Counted from the first letter of the stretch, positions 24,028-36,120 are shown. The stretch: 64,000 bases of DNA from Chionoecetes opilio (GCA_016584305.1 JACEEZ010019044.1:173545-237544); one strand, 5' to 3'. Notes: generated by a model not told the origin, from the letters alone. Made by a program: numbers and translations.

Positions 24028-25026
24028 CAGTGGGCGCCGTTATACTGGGCCCTCACCCATGCGTGATGCATTTTTAAGGGCACCAGTAAATATTGCCAAA
24101 CCACCCTTATGGTTAGATTTTGCATATTTTGATGACATGTGGCATCACTGTAGGCTCTAGTGTACCCCCTGGAGGTGATAGTGAGTCAGTAGCTCATCAG
24201 TTTTCAGAATGGGAGGACGTTTGTTCCGCTGAGTGATCACAAGCTCGCGGCTATTTTCTCACCCCACCTTTGTACCCAAACTGGTCCACAAAACCAGTGA
24301 ACAGACATGGGCCCTACCCAGCTCAGTGATGTGGGGAAGGCTCGTATACTTGCCTTTCGTGAGGAAAATGTGCCTGTCAATGAGATAATGCGTCGTACAG
24401 GTCGTGGCAGGTCCACCATTCAGCGGCTATGTAAGGAGGCAAGGGACCTACCACCAACAGTTGTTCCTCAGTATAAGAAACGACCTGGGCGTAGGAGAAA
24501 AACGTCACAGCTTACAGACAAACTCTTAAGCTTGTATGACTCAGAATCCAAGATTAACTGCAAAAGAACTAAAATCCATGTACCCAGAGCTGTAAAAGAC
24601 GTCTCCATCCGAAAGGTACAGCCCGCCTCAAACACCATTTTGACCTTCCAGCAGGGTACCCCCAAAACCCGTTACTGACTGACAAAATGCCCGCAAACGA
24701 CTCACATTTGCAAAACAACATAAGAACTGGAGTGTAGAACAAAGGAAAGGAGTATTATGGTTCGATAAGAGTAACTTTTGTGTAGTTTTCTTCCCCGACT
24801 TCGGTGGGCCGGCGCTGAAGTGAAACAAATACGACCCCAGACACAATAAGCTACTGCTACTGACTCACGTATCATTTCCAGGGGGTAGACTAGAGCCTAC
24901 AGGGTTGCCACATGTCATGAAATATACCAAATCTAACCATAGAGGGTGGTTTGGGAACATTTATTGGAGCCCTTCAAATGCGCTACGCATGGGTGAGGGG
25001 CCCCAGTATTTACGGGCGGCCCACTG
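24028..25026 (+). mobile_element. Tc1-like DNA transposon
   Basis: The ends CAGTGGGCGCCGTTATACTG and (reverse complement of the right end) CAGTGGGCCGCCCGTAAATA continue as inverted repeats for about 60 bases (ctcacccatgcg, aagggc-type segments). TA follows the right end. The interior has a decayed transposase. A TA-rich microsatellite borders both sides. Confidence 0.88.
24307..24850 (+). pseudogene. Tc1-like transposase remnant
   Basis: The frame from M-G-P-T-Q-L-S-D-V-G-K has a helix-turn-helix region (V-N-E-I-M-R-R-T-G-R-G-R-S-T-I-Q-R-L) and the G-R-R-R-K-T hook typical of Tc1 DNA-binding domains. After a frame change it continues R-K-R-L-T-F-A-K-Q-H-K-N-W-S-V and V-L-W-F-D-K-S-N-F, the first catalytic aspartate region. 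The later catalytic part is lost. The gene is non-functional. Confidence 0.82.
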
Positions 25027-25029
25027 TAT

Positions 25030-25072
25030 ACTTTTAAATATATATTATTTTATATATATATATATATATATA
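25030..25072. repeat. AT microsatellite
   Basis: Alternating A/T tract between the Tc1-like element and the next MITE. Confidence 0.85.
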
Positions 25073-25396
25073 AAAACAGCCAAATTCCCAACATCCGACC
25101 TCCAAACATCTGACTTGTCCAAAACAACGACTTTTTTCACCACCACATTGTGTCTTGTTTTGGCCATTTATTCTACTTGTTTTTTTAAAGTTTTTAGAAA
25201 ACATTGATTTGCGGCTTTATTTATGCATGAATTTTACTTTCGCGTATACATTTGGATCGGCCTTCAAGAGCTGCATCTTTTATGTTCTATACCATTTGTC
25301 CTTACGTTTATGGTTACTGTGATATCCGAACATCCGACTATTCCAATTATCCGACCTACTTTCGGTCCCCCCAAGGTCGGATAATTAATTACTTTA
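25073..25396. mobile_element. Possible MITE with tccgac motifs
   Basis: catccgacctcc at the left and a hairpin at the right (aattatccgacct, 25345-25357, against aggtcggataatt, 25374-25386) suggest a small non-autonomous element. Confidence 0.4.
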
Positions 25397-25500
25397 TCTA
25401 TATATTATATATTTAATATATATAGATATATATATATGGTTTATATATATATATAGATATATATATATATTATATATAATATATATATATATATTTTATA
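25397..25500. repeat. AT microsatellite
   Basis: Alternating A/T with small interruptions. Confidence 0.88.
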
Positions 25501-25502
25501 CA

Positions 25503-25776
25503 CACTAGGGTCCCACATAAAACGAGAAATTGGTCGATAAACGAGGTCGTTTTATGTGAATTCGCTCTATGTGAAACACATAACCTATGGGAAAATTGAT
25601 ATTGGTAGATCGGTCCTCCCTCCCGTACCCGTACATTTATACTTGTTCACACCCATGCATACCAGAACATGGTATTATTTACACTAGGATCGAAATTCCC
25701 TACACAATTGGCAGTATGGTTTATGTTTACCTTATTGGATTCTATGAAAATTATTTTGGACTCAAACTTTTGGAGA
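25503..25776. mobile_element. Left end of a pogo-like element (cactagggtccc family)
   Basis: CACTAGGGTCCCACATAAAA is matched in reverse complement by the right end at about 36600-36669 (CACTAGGGTCCCGCATAAAG). The two may be the ends of one 11-kb interrupted element, or parts of two copies. Confidence 0.55.
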
Positions 25777-25778
25777 TA

Positions 25779-26380
25779 CACTAAAACCCTTATAACTCGG
25801 CATTGTATAACTCGGAATTTGATATAACTCGGCAAGGCAAAGAAAGTCGGCAAAAAATAATGTATCCAGAGTTGTTATTGTTATTATTATTATTATTATT
25901 ATAATTTTTTTTTTTTTTTACATCTTGGCCTATAGCGCCTGTAGGCAGGACCTCCATGGGTTGAAATGTTAGGCACGTCGGTCACCTGAGGCTGTATGTT
26001 GGCCCTCGCCCGTGTGGCGCGGCAGGATTTTATAGTGATCCTGTAATTAGAGGCTCATGCCGCCTCTCCTGTTCATCCGATGCACCGCAGTCGAAGTAGA
26101 GTTATGGCAGGCATTGAGTGTTCTTAGGCCACTCGATGTGCGAAATAGTTTTAATGGGTTTATGGTTCTCATCGGATCGAACTCGGTCTTCGAACGCAAC
26201 CTGTGACGCTAACCACTCTGCTAAAGCTCCCTTGCGGTTTCTGCATCTCTTTTTTTCATCGGCATATCATGCCCTCACAACCTCTTGTTAAACATGTATA
26301 CAAAAAGTCGGCAAAAAATTTGTATCTCAGATATTCCCGAGTTATAATGCTCTTTTTGCTTACACTGGGCATATCCAATG
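25779..26380. mobile_element. Pogo-like MITE (ataactcggcat family) with an internal SINE
   Basis: The left end CACTAAAACCCTTATAACTC follows TA. The right end is degraded (cgagttataatgctctttttgcttacac). The whole matches 54823-55492, including an identically placed SINE. Confidence 0.82.
25905..26240 (-). mobile_element. tRNA-derived SINE (family B)
   Basis: On the minus strand a tRNA-like head (gagtggttagcgtca, then ttcgatccga) is followed by a body and an A-rich tail (the T run at 25907-25919). It sits inside the MITE. Confidence 0.78.
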
Positions 26381-26479
26381 CATAAAGTCGTTTTTTCCTT
26401 TGACTTTTTTCCTGCAGGCTCAGGCTTTCAATTTCTTTCCCCTTCCCTGTGGGACACCTTCTGATGGAGCTGACATTTT

Positions 26480-29474
26480 TGAAATACATACTGTATGACA
26501 AATTTCCCAAAACGAAAAATAGGGGGAAAAGTAAAGAAAAGGCGGGGTCCCAGCGCGAGGCTGACCCCTGTTTTTTGGGCCCAAGCCCCGCTTGGATTAC
26601 AAAACCCAATTTTTGCGAATTGAAAAAGGTTTGGGGGTTTCTGTGACAAAAACACAACAAGCTTGGTGGAGCCAAAATAATAACGGGTCACCCCAAAAAT
26701 GGTTCTAGTTCATTGGTGGGGTTGGGAAAGCTTTTTGCTGTGATTTAAAAAAGGCTTTGCTTTTTCTCTACACGAAGTTTTTGAAAATCGGTTTTTTAAA
26801 TTTAATAGCTATAAAATTATATACCTATTATAATTTTGTATAATAATCAAAAAATCCCCCTACGTTAAAATTATTACTCTTTTAAATTTTGGTGCCTGCG
26901 GCTTTTTAGGACCTAATTTACATATCTGGAAAAAAAATATATTTAAATTTATTTTTCCAAAATTACCCGAAAATGTGCCACATTTTGGAAAACCCGAAAA
27001 TTATGCCAAATCACGTAAATTTTGACTTTTAATATATATATATATATATAATAAAAAATATTAATTATATAAAATATATATATTATATAATATATATTGG
27101 AACAAAACTTCGGATTTTTTTTGAGAAAAAAGATGCCTAGTTCGAAGAACAGTCAGATCAACTGTTCTTCGGAAGAACATCAAGATTTTAAAATTTTGGT
27201 ATTAAATTAATATATCAAAACTAACCTAACCACAAAAGTCCACCGCTCCTAGTACATCAAAAGTGTTTCTGTAGTTTGCTCTTTCTTTTGTAGGAGCAGA
27301 CTTTACTTGTGCGTCCAGAAATAGTCCCCTATCATTTTTGGGACTAAATCACCCTTGGTATGGGTTTCCTGGTGCAATGCCCTGGGGGAAACGTTCCCCT
27401 CTCATCACTGACCGCGCCAAAGATTTTTGGGAAAAAATCAAGATGGAAGGGAAAAAAGGGATTTTGAGTGACACCGAGCCCCAAGCACTGGTAACTTTTA
27501 AAACATGTCATTTACAATTCCTCAAAAATTCGATCTCGAAATTACCTAGGTAGTTCTTTATAACACCAAAAAGCTCTTCCAACAGTTTTTTTCCAGGAGT
27601 TGGCTCTTTAAAAGTCATCATCTTTGATATTGACAAAATTTGAGGGCCATTGAAACACCTCCCTTTACTTTGGCTTCAAAATCATTCGTTCAAACTTTGA
27701 AACAAATACTGAAACCCACACCATTTTGATCCTGGCCTTAAAAATTTTTTTCTTTAAACCCCAAAAGTTTAAGAATGGAGGTAAGTAACCTTTTCATGTC
27801 AACAAAAGGTTTGTACAAAGTTAAAACCCTGCCAGGTGAGTCTTTCGGTCGTGCTGGCCATTCCCTTTTTTTGAATTTTGCTGCCCTCTAGATCCCACAA
27901 ACAAAGAAACACATGTGTTTTGTGAAACCTAACTGGAGTCCTAGAAGAAAGGAGAACCTTCAGGTCCCCCAAGTTCCACTGATTTCTTCATATTTAACAG
28001 CAGATAAAAAAGTTTCATTTTTTTTCAAAAGTTTCACTCTTTCAGGGGCCATGCGCAATTGAACACTGGGAAGCTTATTTCCCTTTTATGCAGAAAAACG
28101 GCCTTTAGCGGTTTTTTTTCCTGAATTATAACAGCCGCCACTATTTATCATAAGTGTGGACTCACAAAGTTGTTTCCAGAGTGTGTCACATCAAAGCAGT
28201 AAAGAGCTTTGTGTTCCATTTTGAAGAAGTTTTGAAAGTTCCCTTTATGTCTAAAAAAACGGGTGATGAAACCCCTTTTTGTAGCAAATTCCTTCCTTAG
28301 ACGAATAAAGGACTTCACTTTTCTCCTTGGTAGTCTAGGTCCCTAAAAGGGCATTAGCATTTCCTGACTGATAATTTTGGGGCTCTCTGTTGTCTGCTTT
28401 TCTTAAAAGTCGTATCCAGGGGTTTACCTCCTCGTTCGAATCGTTTCACTTATACATTTGAAATTTGGGGAACATTGGACGGGGAGATCAGGACCATTTT
28501 TGGCACGGGCCCTGATGGCAGAAAGTACTCAGGATACCTGATTTTAGCTCGCTTTTTTATGAATACCCTTTTGATGTTAGTGAGGCAGAAGTAGCGCATA
28601 CTTGATCCTTTTGTTCACCCCAAAAACCTTTTGGGACCAAAACCATGCTGATGGCCTTTTGCCAGCTCCATTCTTTCAAGTGGTTCCCGGGGGTTTTGCA
28701 TGAGGGGCCCACTTCTTATTTTGATCCCCTATAGGGCACTTGAAGAATGCAGATAAGCTGCTTTAACATTCTTTGTAAAAGGTTTCTTTAGACTGTCAGG
28801 GGAAAATTCCCCTATTTAACAAAAACTGTCCATGCATTACACAGTTACGGGGCCCCCATCCGCCCGGTACAAGGTATATTAAGGAACCAACTAAATTAGG
28901 ACTCCCCTAAATCAAAAAACATCATATTCAAAAAAAAAAAAAAATGTTTAAACATATTTAATGCTTCGATCATGGGGAAAAAAGTACTACCAGCCTGCTA
29001 ACCCCCCCCAAATGCAGGCGCCAAAACCTCCCCCGCTCACTGCACAACCACTGACTCAAAAAAAAACTGCACTGCCCCAAATAGGCTTAGAAAAAAAAGA
29101 TTAAGAGTTTAAAATGAAAAAATTGGTGAACCTATTTTTTGTGATTTTACCAATATTTTTTTAGAATTTTGTCGGTTCTCAAAAACTGGACGTGTAAGTT
29201 AATTGAACATCAGATTTTGAGTTCAGCGGGTCGATTTTCCCCAAAACACTTCATTTGCCCGAACCAAACTTCGATTTTTTTTTGTCGACCAGTGAAAATC
29301 AATGCAAAACACTGCAAATTCCCCAAACAGTATAACCCAAAAATTTTCCAGTTTTTGGGGGAATCGAAGAAAAGGTTTGGACAAAAAAAGGTTGCCTCGC
29401 TTCCCCATTTCTTTTTTTTCCCCCTATTTTTTGTTTTGGAAAAACCCCCGGAAGTTTGTTTTTTTTTACAGATG

Positions 29475-29507
<33 letters not shown>

Positions 29508-30049
29508 AAACCCCAAAACCTTTTCAAACTTTCCCAAGGGGAGACCCCTTATTTAAAAATTTGGGTTTTTTGGAAGGGTTTTGGGGGGGGCCGAACGTTT
29601 GACGGGCAAAACCTTTACCTTCCCTTTGGGGCCCGCCTTTTCTTCTTGCCACATTTTTAATGTTTTAGTTAGGATTTTAAAAGGGGGGTTTGGGTTTTTA
29701 TATTTAAAAAAAGTTGTAAATGGGTTAATTTTTTTTTTTTTTTTTTTTTTTAACCTATAGTGGGCCTTTGCTAATAAGGGGCCAGGCCCCCTTTTTTTAG
29801 GAAGGGGGTAGGGGAAAGACTGTTGCAAGGGGAAAACCAGGCCCAAGGTGGGAGGGGCAAAAATTTCTTCACCTTTTCTTTCCCCTTGGGGGAACTACAT
29901 GCCTTTTCTTTCCCCCCGGGGAAATTAAAGCAAAGGGGAGTTTTAGGGGAAAAGGGGTGATTAGGTTAGGTTGTGCCCCAGGCAAAAGGGGGGGGGGGGG
30001 TGCATCGAGGGGCGCGGAATTTGTTCTTTTTTTTTTAAAATCCAAAGGC
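26480..30049. other. Homopolymer-rich patch, probably poor consensus
   Basis: Abnormally many g, c, a and t runs occur throughout. I cannot identify genes or repeats with confidence here. The short frames at 29169-29660 and elsewhere are homopolymer artefacts. Confidence 0.5.
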
Positions 30050-30285
30050 TGGGGGGGGGAAGAGGGCACTGCGGGGGTATTGGGCCATGGAAAGTAAATT
30101 TGGAGGCATCGCCGAGCGTGTTTTTCGGTGGAGCGGCAATCCCGGGAGATGAGGGGCATTTGGCCGGGAGAGCGCAGAGGGAAGGGGGGTTTTGTTTACA
30201 TCTGTTAAGGCCATCCTGGCAGAAGAATCAGCCACCTCGTTTCCTTAGTCCCGCAAAACCGGGGGGGGAGGAACCTTGGAATTTT
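30050..30285 (-). mobile_element. RNase H-type LINE fragment (noisy)
   Basis: It aligns with the reverse complement of 59990-60190 (gagcggcaatcccgggagatgagg, catcctggcagaagaatcagcc) with many small insertions and deletions. Confidence 0.72.
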
Positions 30286-30549
30286 TGGTGTATAATTTCT
30301 CTGATGATTTTGAATTTTTGCCATAAATAAGAATCCGTCGGTGGAATTATGACCCTTGACATTTTTGGAAATTCAAATGGCGGCAATATACATAATACAC
30401 CAACGTGTAATGGGTTTTTTATTTATAAATTTCCCTTAATTTTGCTTACAAAGTCCTTTTTGGGGTCTAACCCCTAGGTTTTTGTGGTCAAAAAATCCAA
30501 AAACACCAAAGAAATTACAATAGACACTTTTATTTTCGGCTGAAAAATA

Positions 30550-32400
30550 GACGGGCTGTTAAAAAGTCACGCCGGGGCTAGAACCCTCCCGAGGAAGACA
30601 AGGGAGGTATGTCAGGGGTCTCGCTGGATTCGGGGTCTTTGAAGCTAATGACCTCCGACCCCCCACCCGGGCCCCGAAGAAGCTCCGTTCCAAGTCTCCT
30701 TTCGGGGGGAGTGCTTTCGAACAGCAGATGGGCGCCCCGTGTCGGACATGGTGGGCAATGCTCGTTGGCTGGTACTTTGGGCAGTTTTTTTCCGGTGGAC
30801 CCCCCAACTGGGCAGCTTCACACCACTGCGTTTTCAGGGAGTGGATGCCGATCCTCCCATTGACGAAAAAAAAAACACCCCTCTTTGACGAATCAAGAGG
30901 CGTAGCAAATTGAAGGGGGAAAAGGGGCCCGGTGTTTTTAATTCATGCGGAGGGTCCCAATGCTGGGGTGAGGCCAGATCCCGGGTTGCAGCTGTCCTGA
31001 TGCCGTGTGGCAATCAGGTACCATTCCTCCTACTGGAAAAGGGGGTGGGGTTTTCCCTATTGGAAAAGGGAAAGGGGACCGTCAGGATGCAAAATTACCG
31101 GTATTACACTGCTCAGCGTACCCGGCAAAGGGGCTTTCCTTCTTGCTGACAGAAAATTCGCAGTCATTTTGGGAAACATCAGGACCTGCATCTGGGTTCA
31201 CGCCTGGTAAGTCAACAACGGACCCATCCTACGCTTTTGTCCTGGGGAAAGCCGACGTGGTTTCGCGGGGGGCTTTTACCATGTGATCCAAGAAAGGGGT
31301 TTGACTCAGTGCAAAACGGAGTCACTCTGGGATTTTCTGCGACTTGGGGGGGATTTCCTGCAAGGACTATTGTTTGATAACTGGTTGTATTCTGGGACTG
31401 AGATGTTGAAGTGTGGGGCAGGTGTATCCAGCTTCTTTCCTGTGAATACAGGAGTGAGGCAAGGGTGCGTCCTTGCCCCATCACTTTTCAGCGCTTGTAT
31501 GGACTGGGTATTGGACAAGGTTGTAGATCAAAGTGATTGTGGAACATCCGTCGGCAACACCAAGATCACTGATCTTGTTTTTGCCGATGATGCAGTAATC
31601 TTTGCTGAGTCGCTGGAGGTCCTGGTGATGGCTCTCGAGGCGCTGCACGAGGAGGCAAAGCCTTTGGGACTTGAGGTCTCCTGGCTCAAGACCAAGGTCC
31701 TGGTATTTGGAGACTTACTAGATGAAGCAGTACAGTCTGTTCATGCGTGTGGCGAGGACATTGAGATCTTGGAAAGTTTTACATACCTTGGTAGCGCAGT
31801 CCATAATGACGGCGGGTCACGTCAAGAAGTCTTACGGCGGATTGGCATAGCCCACGGTGTTATGGACTCGCTCAGCGGGAGTATTTGGCGTTGTCGGTAC
31901 CTGTGCAGGAGGACAAAGATCCGGATCTTCAAGTCGCTTGAGATCCCTGTCTTACTCTATGGTTGTGAGACATGGACACTAAATAGTGACTTGAAGAGAC
32001 GAATCAATGCCTTTGGTAATAAGTGTCTTCGCAGAATCATGGGGTATCGCTGGGATGATTACGTGTCAAATCAGCGATTGCACCGTGAGACTGAATCGAG
32101 GCCTATTACCTGCATAGTCCGTCAGCGCCAACTTCGGCTATATGGGCATGTGGCACGCTACCCTGAAACCGATCCTTCCCATCGGGTTGTATCTGTAAGA
32201 GACAATCCGGCGTGGAGGAGGCCAAGGGGGCACCCACAAGGCTCGTGGCTGGGGCAAGTTGATGTTTCTTGTCGAGAGCTGCTTGGTATGGGAAAGGAGC
32301 CTGCATGGGAACTCGCGCGTGGTGACCCCCGGGAGTGGCGTCGTAGGGTGGGCGAGGCGACGCGCCCCCCGGCGTATGCCCCCAATGATTGATTGATTGT
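30550..32400 (+). mobile_element. RTE-type LINE, 5' truncated; first 0.8 kb noisy
   Basis: The segment 30550-31350 aligns with 48690-49510 of the second copy but with many indels, mostly in homopolymers. From about 31355 the two copies suddenly become very similar. The 3' end has a tgattgattgatt tail, as expected for RTE elements. Confidence 0.85.
31283..32392 (+). CDS. RTE-type reverse transcriptase, C-terminal part (open frame)
   Basis: This 369-codon open frame encodes the second half of a non-LTR reverse transcriptase. It contains G-V-R-Q-G-C-V-L-A-P-S-L-F, the catalytic F-A-D-D-A-V-I-F near 31585, the Y-L-G-S-A-V thumb region, L-L-Y-G-C-E-T-W-T, and the C-terminal R-Q-R-Q-L-R-L-Y-G-H-V-A-R-Y that is typical of RTE elements. 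The catalytic aspartates are intact. The listed start is not a real protein start: the endonuclease and fingers are missing or scrambled upstream. It is antisense to the host gene. The frame is long for a dead copy, which suggests a recent insertion. Confidence 0.85.
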   Translation: MIQERGLTQCKTESLWDFLRLGGDFLQGLLFDNWLYSGTEMLKCGAGVSSFFPVNTGVRQGCVLAPSLFSACMDWVLDKVVDQSDCGTSVGNTKITDLVFADDAVIFAESLEVLVMALEALHEEAKPLGLEVSWLKTKVLVFGDLLDEAVQSVHACGEDIEILESFTYLGSAVHNDGGSRQEVLRRIGIAHGVMDSLSGSIWRCRYLCRRTKIRIFKSLEIPVLLYGCETWTLNSDLKRRINAFGNKCLRRIMGYRWDDYVSNQRLHRETESRPITCIVRQRQLRLYGHVARYPETDPSHRVVSVRDNPAWRRPRGHPQGSWLGQVDVSCRELLGMGKEPAWELARGDPREWRRRVGEATRPPAYAPND

Positions 32401-32726
32401 TAAACTAATACAGTAAACTCTCTCGTATTTGGACTAATTAGGCCAAGGAGTGGTCCAAGTAATGCAAGGATTCGAATAATGCAGGGATAAAATAATAATA
32501 AAAGTTATTTTTTTAATTCTAGGTGAATATAGCAAATTTCTAAGTTATGCAAATATCAATAAACATAAGATAAATCATGCAAATAAATAAATCTACAGTA
32601 AAAATACACAATACAGTACTGTACAGGAGTAGTGTACAGTACTATCAGTCCTACGTCTGGCAGCGGCAGCCGGCAGCAGTATCATGATGGCAGAGATTTC
32701 CTCCTTCTTCTTGGTGCTGTCTGTAG

Positions 32727-32850
32727 GGCTGCGAGGACCCCTTGAGAAGCCCTATGATTCCTGGTGATATCCTATGTTGCTATCATAGGCGTGGTAGCTG
32801 ACCTGTCTTCTTCAGGAAGGCACAGGTGAGGCGGATGACAGCGTGTTGTC
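32727..32850 (-). mobile_element. RNase H-type LINE 3' fragment
   Basis: The reverse complement matches 60450-60580 (cgcctcacctgtgccttcct, catcaccaggg). Confidence 0.78.
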
Positions 32851-33870
32851 CTGAGAGGTAGGCAGGGCGCTAGGCAGGGCAAGTCGCTCGCCAGCAGGGT
32901 GGGCAGGGTTTTACGTCATTACCAGTTATTATACATCGTAGTGATTATGGTGAGCTGTTATATACACGCGTCATTATTTAGGTCAGTGTAGTACCGCGTG
33001 TCACCTTAAATAAGGGTTATTTAAAGGTGTTGAGGTGGCGGGGTAGCCAGTGACATGGAAACATTCTCGCCACGGCATTTAGTAACACTAACGGAAAAAG
33101 TGTCCGTGTGACATGATCTTTAACCCGTAAACTGCGGATACCTGTGTGACAATATCTCTGTGTACGCGGGGCTTTTGCCAGAATTCTTATAGTCGCTAAA
33201 CAAACTTGAATGTGTATCAATGTATTCGCCATATATTTGTGCAACCGCAAATTTTTTTTTTTTTGCTAGTCTTGTGGTTATTCTATAATTGTACTTGCAA
33301 GATGAAGAGCATTAAGGTTTATGGAATCCATGATACAGCTCGTTCACAAAAAACAGGCCGCAATGGTCTTCCTCTCTCTGCAATGGTCTCTGCCCGCGAT
33401 AGGGAGAGACCTGTCAGCACCTTCACCTTCCATGCTGGTCACTGGGTCATTGAGCCTATGTGTGACCCCTGGGTCATTCTCAAGTAAAGTAGAGTTGCCA
33501 GATTTCACCGGCCAAAAAATTTGCCCACATTTTTTTATTTAGCGGCCGCCCAATTGGGCATACTCGAGTTTTCTTAGTGAGTGACCAAATGGGCATAGCC
33601 GCGCTTTACGGGTTAAAGGCCATGTCAAACGTCTTGTTGACCTGGATTGGTCGAGAAGTTTTAGAAACAGTTTTTCATTGGCTGGTGACTGATGACAAGT
33701 TTGATGACGTCATTACTCGTCCAAGCCAGGGCCTTCCTACCTGTTAACTACCTAACGAGGGAGGCTTGCTGGATACGGTAGTAATTAAGGGCAGGTAGTA
33801 TCTGGGCAGTGGGAGAGCGGGTGGTAGCTGGAGATACGACATCCGTTGCTGGATCTGGGTCCAAGGTTGG

Positions 33871-33918
<48 letters not shown>
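33871..33918. repeat. Poly-A tract
   Basis: About 48 consecutive A residues. Confidence 0.95.
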
Positions 33919-33923
<5 letters not shown>

Positions 33924-34260
33924 GGTCCGAATAATGTCGAAATCCGAATAATGAGGGTCCGAATACGAGAGGGTTTACTGTAATACATAACAAAAAATAA
34001 GATTAAGCCATCCAATTAGACTGGGAAAAGTACAATAACAATATTTCTGAATACCCAATCTAAGATGGCCGCAAAAATGGGTAGCGTATACATTTAACAT
34101 ATTTACAGAGAATAATCAGCTTTATATCCACAGAATTTCATGAATCCAAGGGATTAAGCTAATCTATTCCCACTAGAACATAACAAAATACACAAGTGTC
34201 TTAGAGACGAGATCTATTGCAGTAGCGTCCAATGAGGAAACTCTCATATAATCAAACACA

Positions 34261-35330
34261 TCAGTCATCACTGTCAGCCTCATCATTACTTTCATCTTCA
34301 TCCGAGTCATTGGCATCCTCTATCCGTTGTTTCAGCAATGTCCAGCGATTCCGACATGTTCTTATTTCTGCTCGACAGCGACAAAAAGCAGAACAGGATA
34401 TCTGACCAGCCACACATCCACACCTCTCAGTTGAGCATGGTGTTTCGCTTGAGCAGCCACATTGGATCAGCTTCATAACAACTGCTGGAGCAATTTCCGT
34501 TTGTGGTGGGAGGGTCACTGGCATTAATACACCGAAATCGTCATCAGCTACCCAGCCGTTCTCCAGAGGGTCCATATCTGGTGCCTCGCCAGTCAGTGCC
34601 GACCTCCAAATGCATGCTTGAAAATGTGCCCTTTACACGTTCTCGACAAATGCTTCACTTGTAGGAGGAAGAGTCTTCAGTTGGTGAACTGACGCAGCAC
34701 TTTTTCTGCCCATGCTGGAGATCCAATGTCTGTATCGGATATCTGACATACTGTCGTTTGGTCCAACTTTCTCTCCATAGCATGCTGCAATAAACTGGGT
34801 TGCTTCTCGAATTATTGTCTCGTGTTGGGCTTCAGGTTGTCCTATGCTGTCCAGTTTATATCCTGCCTTTAGGACTTTTACTGCTTTGATTTTTCCAATT
34901 CCAAAATAGCAACCAACTGTGTCGCATCCTGTCAACGCATGTGCTGCCAGCAGCTGTGGGACAATAGCCTGGTGTTTTATTACGGTGTCTCCAATGTTCA
35001 CTGAAGTCCTTTCAGGAGCAGTCGGTTCTATGACAAGGCATGCAGAGAGTTGACAGTAGTGGTAGTAATGTACAAGCAATACAAACATGTCTGTGTCATC
35101 TGAGATTACTTTAATAGTCTTTCTGGTGTTAGAAACAAACTGGACAACCTGGTGTGGAATGATGACGTCTGCTTCCTCATGGTTAGTTTGCAAATCTGAT
35201 CTCTCCACTCGTACACCTTGCCAGACTTCAACAGGAGTACAGTATCAGCTTTCCCTGTGACAACAACTCTGTTTGGTAACCGGAGTCCTTGCGTTCTATC
35301 TAGAAGTTCCTCAGTGATCATATCACTAAT
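34261..35330 (-). pseudogene. XPG/FEN-like nuclease with cysteine-rich C-terminus, broken
   Basis: The minus strand carries a continuous homologous reading. First comes I-T-E-E-L-L-D (about 35325); after a frame change near 35200 follow H-E-E-A-D-V-I-I, I-S-D-D-T-D-M-F-V-L-L and H-A-L-T-G-C-D-T-V-G-C-Y-F-G-I-G-K. Paired acidic residues and a G-I-G helix-turn are typical of the XPG/FEN nuclease fold. After an in-frame TAA near 34615 the frame continues to a C-terminus rich in C-x-C (C-G-C-S-S ... C-G-C ... F-C-R-C) and an acidic tail. XPG-like nucleases are known in Academ-type DNA transposons, so this may be a transposon gene. The family is widespread and largely uncharacterised, as far as I recall. 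Confidence 0.62.
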
Positions 35331-36014
35331 AATAATAGAGTAAAGTAGACTAAAATAAAGATTCCAAAAATGTATAATTCTCATTTCATACATAATAGAA
35401 GCCCCTAAATAGAAAACTACATAAGATAACAAAATGACTAAAAACACCCCGGTGTAAGCCTTAAAAATTACCGTTGCATTGCACAGTATATCACTAAATA
35501 TCAACACTAATTGATAGAAACAAGACAAACAACAATTCGATACTAAAACAAAATTGCCGGTTTTTTTTGGCTTACCCATGTCCACATTTATGATGCGGCA
35601 GCATGTAAATATGTATCAGTAAAAGGAAAAGGCCAAAGTCAGCTCGTCGAATTTCATTTTCACGCCAAAAATTGTGACCTTTTGACCTCCTATGACCTTA
35701 TTGTTGACGAAATTCATATATCATTAGTTTGAGGTGATAAAGGTAATCAATACGAACATTTTGGTAGTAAAAACATTGTCAAAGGTCTGTACATGTGTGA
35801 TCTATGCCAATTTATTATTATCCCTACCTCAAATTTTCAGTCCCAAACAGTTATTTCCATTCCTATCTTCAGTCGTCATTTTTGCAAAATGCTCAAGGAT
35901 GCAAAAGTTGCACCCGACAGATTCCGAAACTAGAGGTTTCAGGCTATCAAAATCTGCAAAGAACAATTAAGCACCACAAATTCAAAGGTTCGGTCTAAAT
36001 ATGGGGTTTGGCCA
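35331..36014. other. Intron sequence beside the nuclease remnant
   Basis: Hydrophobic open frame at 35340-35585 looks like chance. I see no inverted repeat that would bound the nuclease gene. Confidence 0.35.
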
Positions 36015-36120
36015 CCGGACTACCTGGGATACCAGCGTGGGAGGGAACCCACTGAAAGGCGATCTCCCAGCCCTCGATGGTAAAGAGAAGGACTCTCTGG
36101 ATGCCAGAACTGGCGGGGCC
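36015..36120 (-). mobile_element. RNase H-type LINE fragment
   Basis: It matches the reverse complement of about 59900-60000 (ctacctgggataccagcgtg, gatctcccagccctcg), the RNase H region. Confidence 0.8.

Larger units (their letters stand above)
32411..33980. mobile_element. Pogo-like MITE (cagtaaactctctcg) with LINE and poly-A inserts
   Basis: The left CAGTAAACTCTCTCGTATTT and right (reverse complement CAGTAAACCCTCTCGTATTC) ends are inverted repeats flanked by TA. The interior contains a 3' fragment of the RNase H-type LINE (32727-32850, minus) and a segment shared with 58110-58380. A run of about 48 A residues lies at 33871-33918. Confidence 0.82.

Noticed and set aside
29169..29660. A 163-codon open frame
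   Set aside because: It lies in the homopolymer-rich patch and consists largely of Phe/Lys runs; no motif.
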